The notes under the pieces: generated by a model
Told to the model about the DNA's origin: nothing
The model's database searches: none
The model's input: the letters and a program-made list of their open reading frames with translations, nothing else
Source: Pyrenopolyporus hunteri
Taxonomy: Eukaryota > Ascomycota > Sordariomycetes > Xylariales > Hypoxylaceae
Length of the DNA stretch: 64,000 nucleotides
Assembly (NCBI GenBank): GCA_902806595.1
Contig: CADCXC010000038.1
Span: 3,472,001 to 3,536,000 of the forward strand
Reading direction: 5' to 3'
Shown here: positions 22,966-33,278 of the stretch, piece by piece
Position numbering within the stretch: the first letter of the stretch is position 1
Layout: every line of letters starts with the position of its first letter
Position numbers and translations under genes: made by a program

Positions 22966-23995
22966 ATGAGGTTCAGCCAATTGCCATATCTAGCTGCGCT
23001 GGCAGGCAGCCAGCTCGTCGCTGGTGATGGAGAGGCTCATGGTCAAGGCCTCGAAGGGAGTGTTATGGGGCCCGTTGCTTTCCTATGGCCTGATGACAGA
23101 CCCTGGAGTGCTTCAGCTGATAATGTTGCACCTTGCGGAAGCTCCAGCGGCGTGACCAACAGAACTGATTTCCCTCTTAGTGAGTCTTGACAACTAGGTA
23201 TCGACGAAATATGTCTTAGCTAACCGCTATCGTCGTCGTTTAGCCCAAGGAGTCGTTTCTCTATCAATCGCCGACGAGGCCTGGAACGTCAACTTCTCTA
23301 TTGCATATGACAATGGTTAGCGTCATCAGACATATAAATAGCATGAGAGAGGATACTGACAAGTCTTTAGCACCAACTATCCAGAGCCAGTTCACTCAAC
23401 AGGTTGTTAGCGGTGTTAGGGAGATCGAGCCTGGCCACCAGTGCTACAAGATCGCTGATATTCCGAGCGACGTGACCGCTGGTACCAACGCGACGATCCA
23501 ACTGGCTTACTGGTCGAATGTCGAAAACGAACTTAATGGCGCTAACCAGACATTCTACTCATGCGCCGACATCGTAAGACACCACATCAACTCACTATCT
23601 CATTTGAAAATACCTATTCCTAACATATTTCTTAGACTTTCGTCGAGGCCAAGGACCTGAAGAGCCCGCCTCTTTGCTTCAATGTAACAACGTCCGATTT
23701 CGAGAGCGGTGACTCGTCCTCGACCTCTGCACCCGCGCCAAGCGCCACAGGGGCCTCTTCCAACACCGCGACAACCCCTAACGCCACCAGCTCAGGCTCT
23801 TCTGGCGATGGCCTTAGTGGTGGAGCGAAGGCGGGTATTGCCGTTGGCGTGATTGTTGCTTCTCTCGCTATCGTGGGTCTTGTCGCGTTCGTAGTTCTCC
23901 GCAGGCGCAAGTCTCAGACCCCCGACCACGAAGCAACTATTCCTACCTCAAAGAACCAGCCCGAGGTAGCCTCCGTAAACAGTCACCGAAACTAA
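22966..23995 (+). CDS. Copper acquisition factor BIM1-like / X325 LPMO-like membrane protein
   Basis: Four exons, 22966-23179, 23244-23315, 23371-23573 and 23636-23995 (introns of 64, 55 and 62 nt), encode 282 aa. A signal peptide is followed near residue 25 by a histidine (GEA before HGQG). Signal-peptide removal after A24 would make H25 the N-terminal residue, as needed for an LPMO-type copper brace. The domain core contains GPVAFLWPDDRPW, PCGSSSGVTNRTDFPL, EPGHQCYK and FYSCADITF, with C57, C120, C160 and C177. A Ser/Ala-rich linker and a transmembrane helix at 230-251, closed by RRRK, anchor it. In this family the copper site serves copper uptake rather than polysaccharide cleavage. Use of H25 as ligand is inferred. 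Confidence 0.82.
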
Positions 23996-26692
23996 GCTAC
24001 CGAAGTCCTGGAAAGTTGATGCGTTGGCGTTGGGGCGAGGTTTGAACGAGGGTGGGTGGTTGGGAGGAGCAATAATAGGATAAATATCAGGCCATGTCTT
24101 GTCATGTTCGGAGGCCACGAAGAGGGCTATTATACCACTCACTGCGCATCAATATACTGAATTATTAGTAGCTATCCTTCGTAACCCAAGTCACCTAACG
24201 AATGTAATCGCAGTGTCTAGAATGGAGATTCCTTCGCCGCCGAAACCGTCAATCTATTTAACTACTCTATGTTGTGGCTTGAAATGAAACGCCTTTTCTT
24301 CCGACGGTGTTTTCCGATACATTCAGCGACTTGTATATGAAGTGATTTAGATAGGTTGAGTAAGTTATTAACACCTGCTACGCCTCTACGCGTTCTCCAG
24401 GAACTACGCATTGGTTAAGGAAACGGAGAGTAATTAAATATTGTTGGGAAATCCTTTACGCTTCATAGATTTCTACCTAAATGTAAGTCTTTATACAAAT
24501 CCATAACTCTGTATAAAGTATTTTGTCTTTGCAGTAGTTTCTGAGGTTATATTCGCATTTCTACTGGCTCTTACGAATCCTCAATTACTGTCGGTTTCCT
24601 TTCCGAAGTCCCTACCTACCTAAGTAGGTAGGTGAGTAATGCGTAGTGTCCGGAAGGCGCGTAAATGCGAAGACTGGTGTTACTAACTCTTGATGCTAAA
24701 TAATGTCGACATATATGATGCTGTTAAAACTATACTTCGAAACAGGGTGAAGGAGGCCAGCTCTCTCCAGAGGGGCGCTCCAGTGGAACTACATCGCCTC
24801 GCTACCGAGGCAGAGGCGCGTGATGGACATCTGTAATCATACATTTCGGTATGTGAATAAGACGATCCCGAGAGGAAGAAAAAAAGTAAATAAATACCTA
24901 AATAAAATAGAAGGACGAATGAAAAAGGGGTTACTCGAATCGACAACCCCGCAAATATGTGGTGTTGAAGTGGTGAGCAACCGGATTTGTCCCTATGACT
25001 TACGCAAATAGCTACCCTAAATGGGAGCTTAAGGCTACAAACCACCATGCTAAGAGCCGCATGTTAACAGGACGTTAACCATTGAGGTGTTTTTACTGTT
25101 TAATAATCTTCCGTCTGTGGTAAAAATTTGCTGCCTAGTGCTTCCCGGCGCCCACGTCGCCCGAAAATTCAGCGAGTCCTTTGTTCTTAGAATTAGGTCA
25201 ATCAAAATTCGACGCCGTCCCGCCGTCCAAAAGCCTTGATTTCTCACTGGTGCACAGTCGGATGTACAGACACGAGTGTTCGCGTACCTCTTACGAGCCT
25301 TCTTAACCCCAAAGCAACATGGGAGGGCTGGCGTTAAAAAAAAGGGGGAGGGGGAGGGGGGGTTAACGTACGGACTCGAGGGTACCAGGGATAGTCTAAA
25401 TCATTCAACGAGATCAACTGTTTCGTAAATCCATGGAGCGACTTTAGATTACGGTGGATGAAGAAGACGAAGTTAACTGGGCGTAGGGTATTGACGCCTA
25501 GCCTAGCCCGTATAACGGATAGTCCATCAACGTAGAACCGTAAGCTGTAACTCATCTTCCGTCTCTCTTCACTCGAAAGGGATTCAATTAAAGTTGAAGT
25601 ACGCCGTCAAGAAGCAAGCCGTATAGTAAGGAAACCGCCTTTGTTGCTACACGAATTATCTATCCTGACCAAAAGCCTAGGTAGGTAGGTAGATACCCAT
25701 ACATAGTGAATGGGGACAAATGACACTCGGGAGAGGATGGATAAGGGAAAGTTCATGAAAAATAACTATAGATCCATATAACGGCTACGAACGTGTGCGG
25801 ACTCATGCGCTAATCAAATTATATATAAGTTTCCTAATTCTGGGTCGTCGCTATTAAATAGCAAACGGTTCTATTCCCACAATAAGCACCTGGGGAGGCG
25901 AATAGCTAATAGAGTTAAGAAGTCTACATATTTTCGATAACTACTTGGTTTATTTTTCGGATAATCATCATGGTATATAGTACCTTAACGGCGAGATTGG
26001 TCTATCTTCAGTCGTATTGTTGCTCACGACGGTTACATCAGATCTCGGTAGAATGTATTATTCAAGAGTAGCGCAAGTCAGGGGTGCTTATCCCATGAAT
26101 GCCTATGATTCTTTGAGTATAGTCAATGTTCCATCGTCAGAGTAGCATAAGTGCTAGTAGCCAATTAGGTTAAACTTAGAAGTCATCATGTGTCGGAATG
26201 GGCATGTCTAAACAAAGCGCATTCTGATATCGAGAACCTTGTGTCCCCCGCTGGGGAGATGATCGCTAATAATACCAATGGTATTAGATATAATGGGCCC
26301 ATGACCCTGAATCGACGTTGTATCTGGGTTTATAACAATGCATCGGCCATGTGCTGAGTATGGGATATCTCCTTTGATGCGACAACCCGTGGAATGCGCC
26401 TAATATTCAGCACTAGGACGTCAACCCCCGCATTCAAGCATCGCGCGATCTCCGCCAACCTTATCGGCACGTTCTGCCGTTGGAACTATTACCTTCCCCT
26501 TCGAGAGGTAACTTATCGACGCGACTGGCTGCAAGATGCTTCGGTGCTTCTTCCAGAAGAAGCAACTTCCGTTCCATTTGAGCGTAATTCTCGTAAGCTA
26601 TGGGAACTAGACAACTAGGCACTCTCCGGTGTTTTGTGCCTTGAGAGGAAGGAGGGCCATCAGGCATAGCCTAGAGGACGAGTCAACGCGGA
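23996..26692. other. Long intergenic stretch, no gene seen
   Basis: No convincing gene in 2.7 kb. It contains A/G homopolymer runs at 25336-25361 and short CCTAGGTAGGTAGGTAG-like tracts near 24614-24632 and 25676-25692. Confidence 0.5.
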
Positions 26693-26702
26693 CTATATAT
26701 AG
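26693..26702 (+). promoter_or_regulatory. TATA box of the RNase gene
   Basis: CTATATATAG lies about 125-133 nt upstream of the ATG at 26826. Confidence 0.5.
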
Positions 26703-26825
26703 TCTACCTCTATAGCCCGTTGGTACTGCTTGTTTATCTTACAATCGCTCTTCCTGTCCTAGACAGCCTTCGAAAGAATACGCGAGTCTTCCACTTACCT
26801 ATTATCCTATCCTCCGGCTAAAATC

Positions 26826-27305
26826 ATGAAGTTTTCAATCGGTGGCTCCGCTCTCCTGCCCCTTGTGGCCCTTTTCGCAACTATCGCTGCCGCCCCGATT
26901 CTCGAGGAGCGCGCGGGGTTGGCCGCAACGACATGCGGTTCCACGTACTATACCGCCACGCAGGTGAACCAGGCCGCTCAGAAGGCGTGCAGCTACTATA
27001 GTTCGGGAAGCGCGCCTGGAGGCTATCCGCACACATATAACAATTACGAAGGTTTCTCGTTTTCGGTGTCTGGACCGTATCTCGAATTCCCACTCTTATC
27101 AAGTGGTAATGTGTATACTGGCGGTAAGTCTGGAGAGCGTCTTCCTAGAGGGTGTGCGTGTGAAGCTAATGGGTCGAAAGGATCGCCCGGACCGGATCGA
27201 GTGGTCATTAACACATCCTGCAAGCTGGCGGGTGCAATCACGCATACTGGAGCTAGCGGGAACAATTTTGTTGGTTGCTCGGGGACGCGATTTGCCGCCT
27301 ATTAA
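26826..27305 (+). CDS. Secreted guanyl-specific ribonuclease (RNase T1/N1 family)
   Basis: Exons 26826-27123 and 27181-27305 are separated by a 57-nt intron (GTAAGT, branch AGCTAATG, AAAG) that is a multiple of three and has no stop, so the unspliced frame also reads through. Splicing gives 140 aa and restores the family block YTGG-SPGPDRVV. A signal peptide (about 1-22) and a short propeptide precede the mature enzyme. Catalytic residues by family alignment are H69 (YPHTYNNYEGF), E87 (YLEFPL), R106 (PGPDRVV) and H121 (ITHTGASGNNF), matching T1 His40, Glu58, Arg77 and His92. It should cleave RNA 3' of guanosine outside the cell. Cysteines C37, C55, C113 and C132 remain for disulfides. Confidence 0.92.
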   Translation: MKFSIGGSALLPLVALFATIAAAPILEERAGLAATTCGSTYYTATQVNQAAQKACSYYSSGSAPGGYPHTYNNYEGFSFSVSGPYLEFPLLSSGNVYTGGKSGERLPRGCACEANGSKGSPGPDRVVINTSCKLAGAITHTGASGNNFVGCSGTRFAAY

Positions 27306-27555
27306 ATATTATAACGCATCTATCTGAGGTGAGCAATCATACGGAGACTGATGAATTTTTAGATTCAAGCTGACTTTCTAGCAATTGTTATTGTATACAC
27401 AAGTTATCCAAATTTTCCGAGTTAAAGGCCTGGGTGTAGATAATGAGTGGATAGGAACAAAGAAACAAATATCTCATTCGTCCACAGCCTGACGCTTGTG
27501 CCTAAGTAGGTGGATAGGATTACGGATAGATAAGTTATAGATCCATATCCTCAAG

Positions 27556-28113
27556 TTACAGTTCTGAGATGTCTGTCAATGGAACCTGGGAGTTCTCGGC
27601 GGGGATCTGTGGGAGTACGATGTTCATCTCCACTGGCTCAACGCTCCCAGTCGCGGTCTCGTCCTCGAAATGGACCGAATATTTGCTATCAAGGTAGACG
27701 GAAAAGAAAATCCGGTCACCGCCTGTTTCCCTATTAGCCTGGTTCTGTTATAGCATAGCACACTGGCTACCCATACACTTCTCATCTGAGTATCTTGGGC
27801 AGGGTTTGTCGCATAACGAATCGTCCACGGCGTTACTATACACGGGCATCGAATCGCTGCAGAAGCAATCCATGAGGTTCGTGAAAGCCATGAAAGGTAG
27901 TCCTTTCTTTTCGCATCTCCTCGAGCAAGAATCGATTTTTTCCACCTTGGATGTGGTATAGAACTTGTAATTGGATTGGAAATCGAACGCAATGTCACAC
28001 TCGAAACCTTTTGCTGGCTCGAAGCAGCCCTTGTAAATGAATGGATGTCGAGCACTTATTGCAGAGGTAAATACGGTCAGGACGACTAACGCCGGGTTTG
28101 GTTGGACTTTCAT
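27556..28113 (-). CDS. Secreted WSC-domain protein
   Basis: Exons 28113-27777 and 27722-27556 are joined across a 54-nt intron (GTATGG...GGCTAATAG...ACAG), giving 167 aa. Without splicing the frame stops at 121 aa. Splicing restores the WSC end DEKCGGDRIFFSVY. A signal peptide (about 1-21) is followed by a WSC domain (YKGCFEPAKGF through CGGDR) with the usual pattern of eight cysteines. A short acidic C-terminus without a membrane anchor follows. WSC domains bind cell-wall glucans or act as wall sensors. With no transmembrane segment, this one is probably a secreted wall-binding protein. Confidence 0.85.
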
Positions 28114-28461
28114 ATTGACGATGTAGTGCGTTTGAATTGAATTTCTTTATAATGGAGGGTAAGAGGGTTACTTGCCTAGGTAGGTAGACTGCCTAACCTA
28201 ATGTAATAAATAGTAAAGAATATAGGGAGAAATGGATCGTAGAGTGAGGGAGATGGGTTCGAAGGACTTAATTTATATCGGGTGGTCACCGGGGGTTAAA
28301 ACCCGAGTTTAGGAGGTATTACCTATTCGATGCTTCTGAATGGTAAACACTCCTCTCTATTAACCCTAGAACATGTAGAGCCACCCTGGTAAATAGGCCT
28401 ACATAGGCCTACATGTACGGATTAATAAAGCATTAAAATTAGGAGGTTGTTAGCTTTGCCT
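28114..28461. other. Short gap between WSC and HET genes
   Basis: Holds the WSC promoter side and the HET 3' end. A CTAGGTAGGTAG motif lies near 28176-28188. No gene seen. Confidence 0.5.
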
Positions 28462-31045
28462 TTAAACCAAATAGATTTCTTCCTCGGATCCAGAGATGAC
28501 CCATGGCAAGAACTGAGAAAAGTTAACAGGGTTGCTGTTAGTTGTGGAGAAAGATTGAATAGGGTCAAGTTGATAAAAGCCGATGGCTTGAAGTGAGAAG
28601 GAACTGAACAGGGGGAGGAAAAAAAAGAAAAGAAAATGAGAGAGAGAGAGAGGATGAAGAGGGCGTACCTGTTCCTTAATCGCTGTAACAATCCCCATCC
28701 GGCGGAATTTCCCATCTGACGGGTCCTTATATAGTAACAAACCCTCCCATATTTCCTTAAGCAAGGGCAAGAACCAGCAGTCAGTAACCCCGACGCGTTC
28801 TTCGGCAATATCAAAACACGCAACCGCGAAAGCTGAAGCAGGTGATTTTGCGGTAGAAGAGGTATTCGTGGAAGATGTCTCCTCGAACGGGGGTAGTCCA
28901 AGCCCTTCTAGCTGAGCGTACTCGCTCTCCGCCGGCTCAAGTATCGCCATATAACCTTGCCCCGCTAGTCGACGACCCTGTCTACAAAATGGATGTCCAA
29001 CCGGCCAATGCAATAGCATGTCAGCTAAGGAAGTTTCTGGGTTAGCCTGGAAGAGGCGGACATGCTTCGGACGCCCTAAGAAGTGAAGCTCGCAGAATGG
29101 CATCGATAAGACGTCTGCATCGCAATGAGGGCCGCCCGGCGCAGTCCATGTCTGTGCTGCCTGACTATCATTATCGCGGAGATTGCCCACTTGGCCTTGC
29201 GGCTCCGACATAGGTTTGATAAGGAAATTAGAAGGATCTTGATACCGAGCTTTGTTCCGGGTTGTTGAAACGTCATATACTTGGCCTTGGATCGAAGCCC
29301 ACTGATTATAAGCACCTAAACGTCAGTATCCGGTACACCAAGTTCTTCTGGCGGATGATACATACCGACCAAGATGGGGACCTAACTACCCGTTTGCCAT
29401 CCCGATCAATAGGCCGTCGTGGTTCAATAGAGATCAAGGGAGAAACTGATGACCCGACATTTCTCCTCTGTTTTGCGCCGTAGGAGAACCAAGTATACCA
29501 TAATAGGCCGTGTACCAAGTCGCATTCCCATATTCCTGCTAGGTAGCGGGACCTAATCGTCCGGCTTGCCAACTGCGCGATACTGCTGATGGCGGCGAAT
29601 ATATCGTGTGGATTAGTTAGTAGTCGTTGTGTGTAGTTCCACAAAATTCTTTTGTACCATAGCTCTAGCATTTGATTTCTCAGTCGCGCTCGTTCCATCT
29701 TCTGGTTTCCAACGGTATCGCTAGCATCAGCAAGAGAATCGTCTGGTGGGAGCTGGAATAGCCGCGTCCGTAACTGGTCCGACTCTCCCAACTGGCCATC
29801 TTCAAAACGTTGGGATCGCTGGCAAGAGAAATAGATTTCGCCGGTCTCAAAGACGAGCATCCGTCTGCTCAGAACTCCTTCCTGGAAGCACCAACCTCGC
29901 GCATGAAGGGGCCCGTTACTCTTCGGACGCGGCAGACAGAGAAAAACGTCTCCTATATCCCTGCCGTCCTCGTCCTTCCTGCCGAAAGGTAGCGCACAAG
30001 GGGGCGCTGCCGGCTCGAGCCGATTAGCGACGAAACCCAGCCGACTATCTGCTGATCGCGCCGCGACAACAGTCAGAGTTGCGTTTCCATATACTTGGGC
30101 CATTCTCTTGGATTCGTATTCCCAGTCCGCACGATTCCCCTGGATGATGCATAACGAGTCGATCCAAACATACTGGATACCCAGTTGGCGGGCGATGGTG
30201 ATGCATTCCTGTTGCGTCGCTGCTAGAGCCGTTTCGTCGATATATTCGAGAAGAGAGCTAAGATTCTCGTCCCTTAGTTCCGTCGCGTATCGCACCCCCT
30301 GGCCCCAGCAATACGAAAGCGCAAGATACGGCTCACGCAGCCCGCCGTCATGAGTAAACACTAATCTAGCATCTCCTGGGGTGGTCCCTACGTCGATTAC
30401 GCGCGTAGGCATGTCGGACATGACGCCTACGTCTACAGAGCTGCATTCTGTATGCGACTTCTTACATATGTTGAGTAGCGCACGGGCGAACTCAATATAC
30501 CCGTCGGGGTTCCTGCTAGCTGTGATGTAGCGTTCGACAAAGAGAGACGCGGCAGGCGTGCCTGTTCAGAAGCAATGAAGAAACCATCAGTAAACTGTAT
30601 GTCGACGGAGTTTAATGTACGGGTTAGCACCTGGATCCGCGAAAACGGAAAGTTTGCTCGATAGCACCGGCTCCGAAATAGTTGTCTCTGGGTCGGCTTT
30701 GTTCCCGCAACCCACGTAGACCTTGCTACCTGGATCCGGATTGATAACAACCTTCGCAGGGCCAGGGGTGCCTCGGCCGCGAAACACATCTTGGAAGTGC
30801 CCCGTGAGCCACACGCGCTCGTCGTGTAAGGGCTGGCCCCCATGGTCCTCGGGGCACCTTCCGGCTAGGACAGCATCGACATACTCGGTCGAGTTTTCCT
30901 GCTGGACGGATACCCAACATAGCCGACACATTTCGCAGCCCGCGGCGGCTGCATCCCGGAGCGAGCGTAAATTGGGGTGATAGAAAGTCATGGTGGACCG
31001 GATCTCCTCGACGGTTAAGCGGGCACATGCGGTGCATCGCCCCAT
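28462..31045 (-). CDS. HET-domain (heterokaryon incompatibility) protein
   Basis: Four exons, 31045-30631, 30561-29366, 29301-28669 and 28512-28462 (introns of 69, 64 and 156 nt), all in phase, give 764 aa. The start is the ATG of MGRCTACARL; the frame further upstream reaches only a GTG. The N-terminus has a CxxC head and a second CEMCRLCW cysteine cluster. The HET core begins at YLALSYCWG (217-225) and continues with YVWIDSLCIIQ, WEYESKRMAQVYGNA and GWCFQEGVLSRR. The third exon restores the conserved PSWSWAS motif. The last exon encodes the usual short C-terminus (EEEIYLV). In family members this domain triggers non-self recognition cell death on hyphal fusion. The donor GTGCTA of intron 1 was chosen because it yields DPGTPAA. 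Confidence 0.9.
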
Positions 31046-32136
31046 CTTCGCGAAACTCTCAAGATATTCGGATTCCCTTCTGAGGTCCTCGCTGAATTTT
31101 GGCACTTTGGTGGTGGGCTATGTGTTTCAACAATGCTCGTATCAGACAATGTTATGATACGGGGCTACCTAATTCCCATTACAGTAATCCCGGGATGGGG
31201 GCCGAAAGCTGAAGCTAGGAGTCTAGCTATGTTATTCCGATTTCATGGTTCATTCTTAAAAGTAGCGTAAGGAGCGTGTTGGGCGGCTTAACAATGAATA
31301 AAATAAAGCGCCGACTCCCAAGCTACGAATATTCCATGCTTGGATGTTTATAAGCTGTTGTCTTCTGATTGTAACCGGAGACTACAAGGCAAAATATCGC
31401 TCATGTTAAAGTACGAATCACTTCTCCAGAATTACATACAGTATTTATACCGGTCTGTTCAGGCCGAAGACTGTATCAGCTTCCTCACGCCAAGCCATAC
31501 ATGTGAGCACAACAGATGCATAATATACTAGCTAGAAATCTCCAGCGCCTCATAAGAAATATTCAGCCACCGAACACCAGGAAGTACCAGCCAAGTAGAT
31601 AGTTACCTTAAGTATACTGTCCGATGATATCTGTTTATACACAGTGCAGCTTACTAGGGGGTTTACCTATGGATGTTTCTGCCGCCTATCAACCTAGCCA
31701 GGGTCTGCGGGTCACTATGTATTGCTCGACGGGGAAGTTTAACATTCGATACTTCATAATTCTAGACCTCTCCCTGGCCCATTCTGACCCCCAGACATAT
31801 ATTGCTAGCCAATGAGCGTTGAGGTAAAACCAATCAAGATCGCCGGACCCCTACTTCAGATCCCCAAAGAGGATAAAATGACGTACGACGCAAACTGTGC
31901 AGAGCAGCAGAACTCTGAAGAGCGGTCTTGATGGCTTTAGTTTCCTTTGTTTCGACCCGCAACCTTAAATGAACCCATTCTCTCCTCTTTTTAAGTCAGA
32001 CTTCTCCCCTTACGAGCTACACCACTAGACCAAGACTACTGATCATCAACTACCCTAAACGAATTACACGAAATCGTCCTCAGACAGCTTCAACGAACAA
32101 CTCGTATAACCTCCACCAACAACGCCGTCCGCAACC
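31046..32136. promoter_or_regulatory. Shared divergent promoter region, HET gene and Cys-Pro protein
   Basis: The two genes start 1.09 kb apart in opposite directions. The segment next to the Cys-Pro gene is CT-rich (near 31976-32010) and then C/A-rich, typical of fungal transcript leaders. No gene is seen in it. Confidence 0.4.
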
Positions 32137-32696
32137 ATGGCAGAAGTATGTCCTGTAGTTGGCACCACCAACCACACCCTACCGCCCTCCCACCCTCAGA
32201 TCGACCTCTCGAAACCGGGCCAGACCTGCCCCGTCGTCGGTGCTAAGACAGAGCACCACACCAAGCTACACCAGCACCCCTCCGTGCCGAGCGAGAAGGT
32301 TTCCTCTGCAACCACCAAGTCCGTCGGCTCGGCCGACGCCCAGGCCTGCCCGGCGCTACGGAATGTGGTGAACGAGCCCAAGAGCAAGGAGATGGGTATG
32401 TACCTACCTACCTAACTACCTAACATACCTACCCTGCTCCTGATCCTACCCTCAGAACGAGCAATCGCTAACACCAGGGACCTTGCCCCACCACAGACGA
32501 CCGCGTGTGCCCCGTCGTCGGACCCGTGACAACAGTCCTACCCCCCGACCACCCCAGCACGGCCAACAAGACGGACGAGGACGTGTGCCCGGTGACGAAG
32601 GCCAAAGTCGGGCACCACAAGGACAAGGTCATCGCGCACCCGGTGGTCGAAGGGTCCTCGGGCGTGTGTCCCGTGACCGGAGCGAAGAAGACGTGA
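32137..32696 (+). CDS. Cys-Pro motif repeat protein of unknown function
   Basis: Exons 32137-32395 and 32497-32696 (101-nt GTATGT-CAG intron) encode 152 aa. The protein has six cysteines (C5, C31, C71, C91, C117, C144) and every one is followed by proline, mostly as CPVVG or CPVT. Two halves repeat the same plan: CPVVG, then LPPxHP, then CPVxxAKxxHH with a nearby basic residue and an HP dipeptide; CPAL and CPVTG units close each half. There is no signal peptide or membrane segment. Similar CPVVG proteins occur in other filamentous fungi as hypothetical proteins, as I recall. Cys-Pro is the core of heme regulatory motifs and the histidines add possible ligands, so heme or metal binding is a reasonable but untested inference. 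Confidence 0.85.
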
Positions 32697-33278
32697 ACGC
32701 GATGCGAGGCGAAGTCTCGCTGACCGAGGCCCTGGGCCCTGGTACCTACCTGACTAGGAGTCCCGTCGAGCGGAGAGTGGTCGGGTGAGGGTTTTGTATT
32801 TTAGGTGCCTACGTTACGCGTTAAGTGGAAATTAGGTTGGTTGTACTGACTACCATGTTGAGGGCATCTAGGCTGTGAGATATTATGGCAGTTTATTCCT
32901 GTATAAGTACCAGCAAAGATAAGCGAGTTGGGTAGGGAAAGAAATCCAGATAAAATTGAGCCTCTTGCATTATCTATGTACTGGCCGCTAGCTCTCATGA
33001 ATTAACCCTAGCACGGCAATGGAACTGCATACGGTCACCCATGAGTCAACCATGTCAGCCTTAGACTACAGGGTGAGTTCGCTAGAATTCAAGCAGAGTA
33101 AAGAATATGCCAGATCTCCCGTGTGTCTATCCCATATTTGCCCAACGAACACAGGAGCCTACTAGCGAACGTCTATCTTCTAATTACACCCAGCACCAAG
33201 GAAAGAATACGTCGCTTCCAAATCAACCTCGAAACCAATCTTAGCCTGTACGTCGAGCGCGTCTTTCGGTCTTAAGGG
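32697..33278. other. Intergenic, no gene seen
   Basis: Lies between the 3' ends of two convergent genes. No convincing open frame. Confidence 0.5.

Noticed and set aside
25336..25361. Purine run (A then G) resembling a telomere-like or poly-A retroelement end
   Set aside because: No TTAGGG units, no flanking duplication and no retroelement coding sequence nearby.
31340..31815. Small plus-strand frames between the HET and Cys-Pro genes
   Set aside because: No protein-like composition; better explained as promoter DNA.
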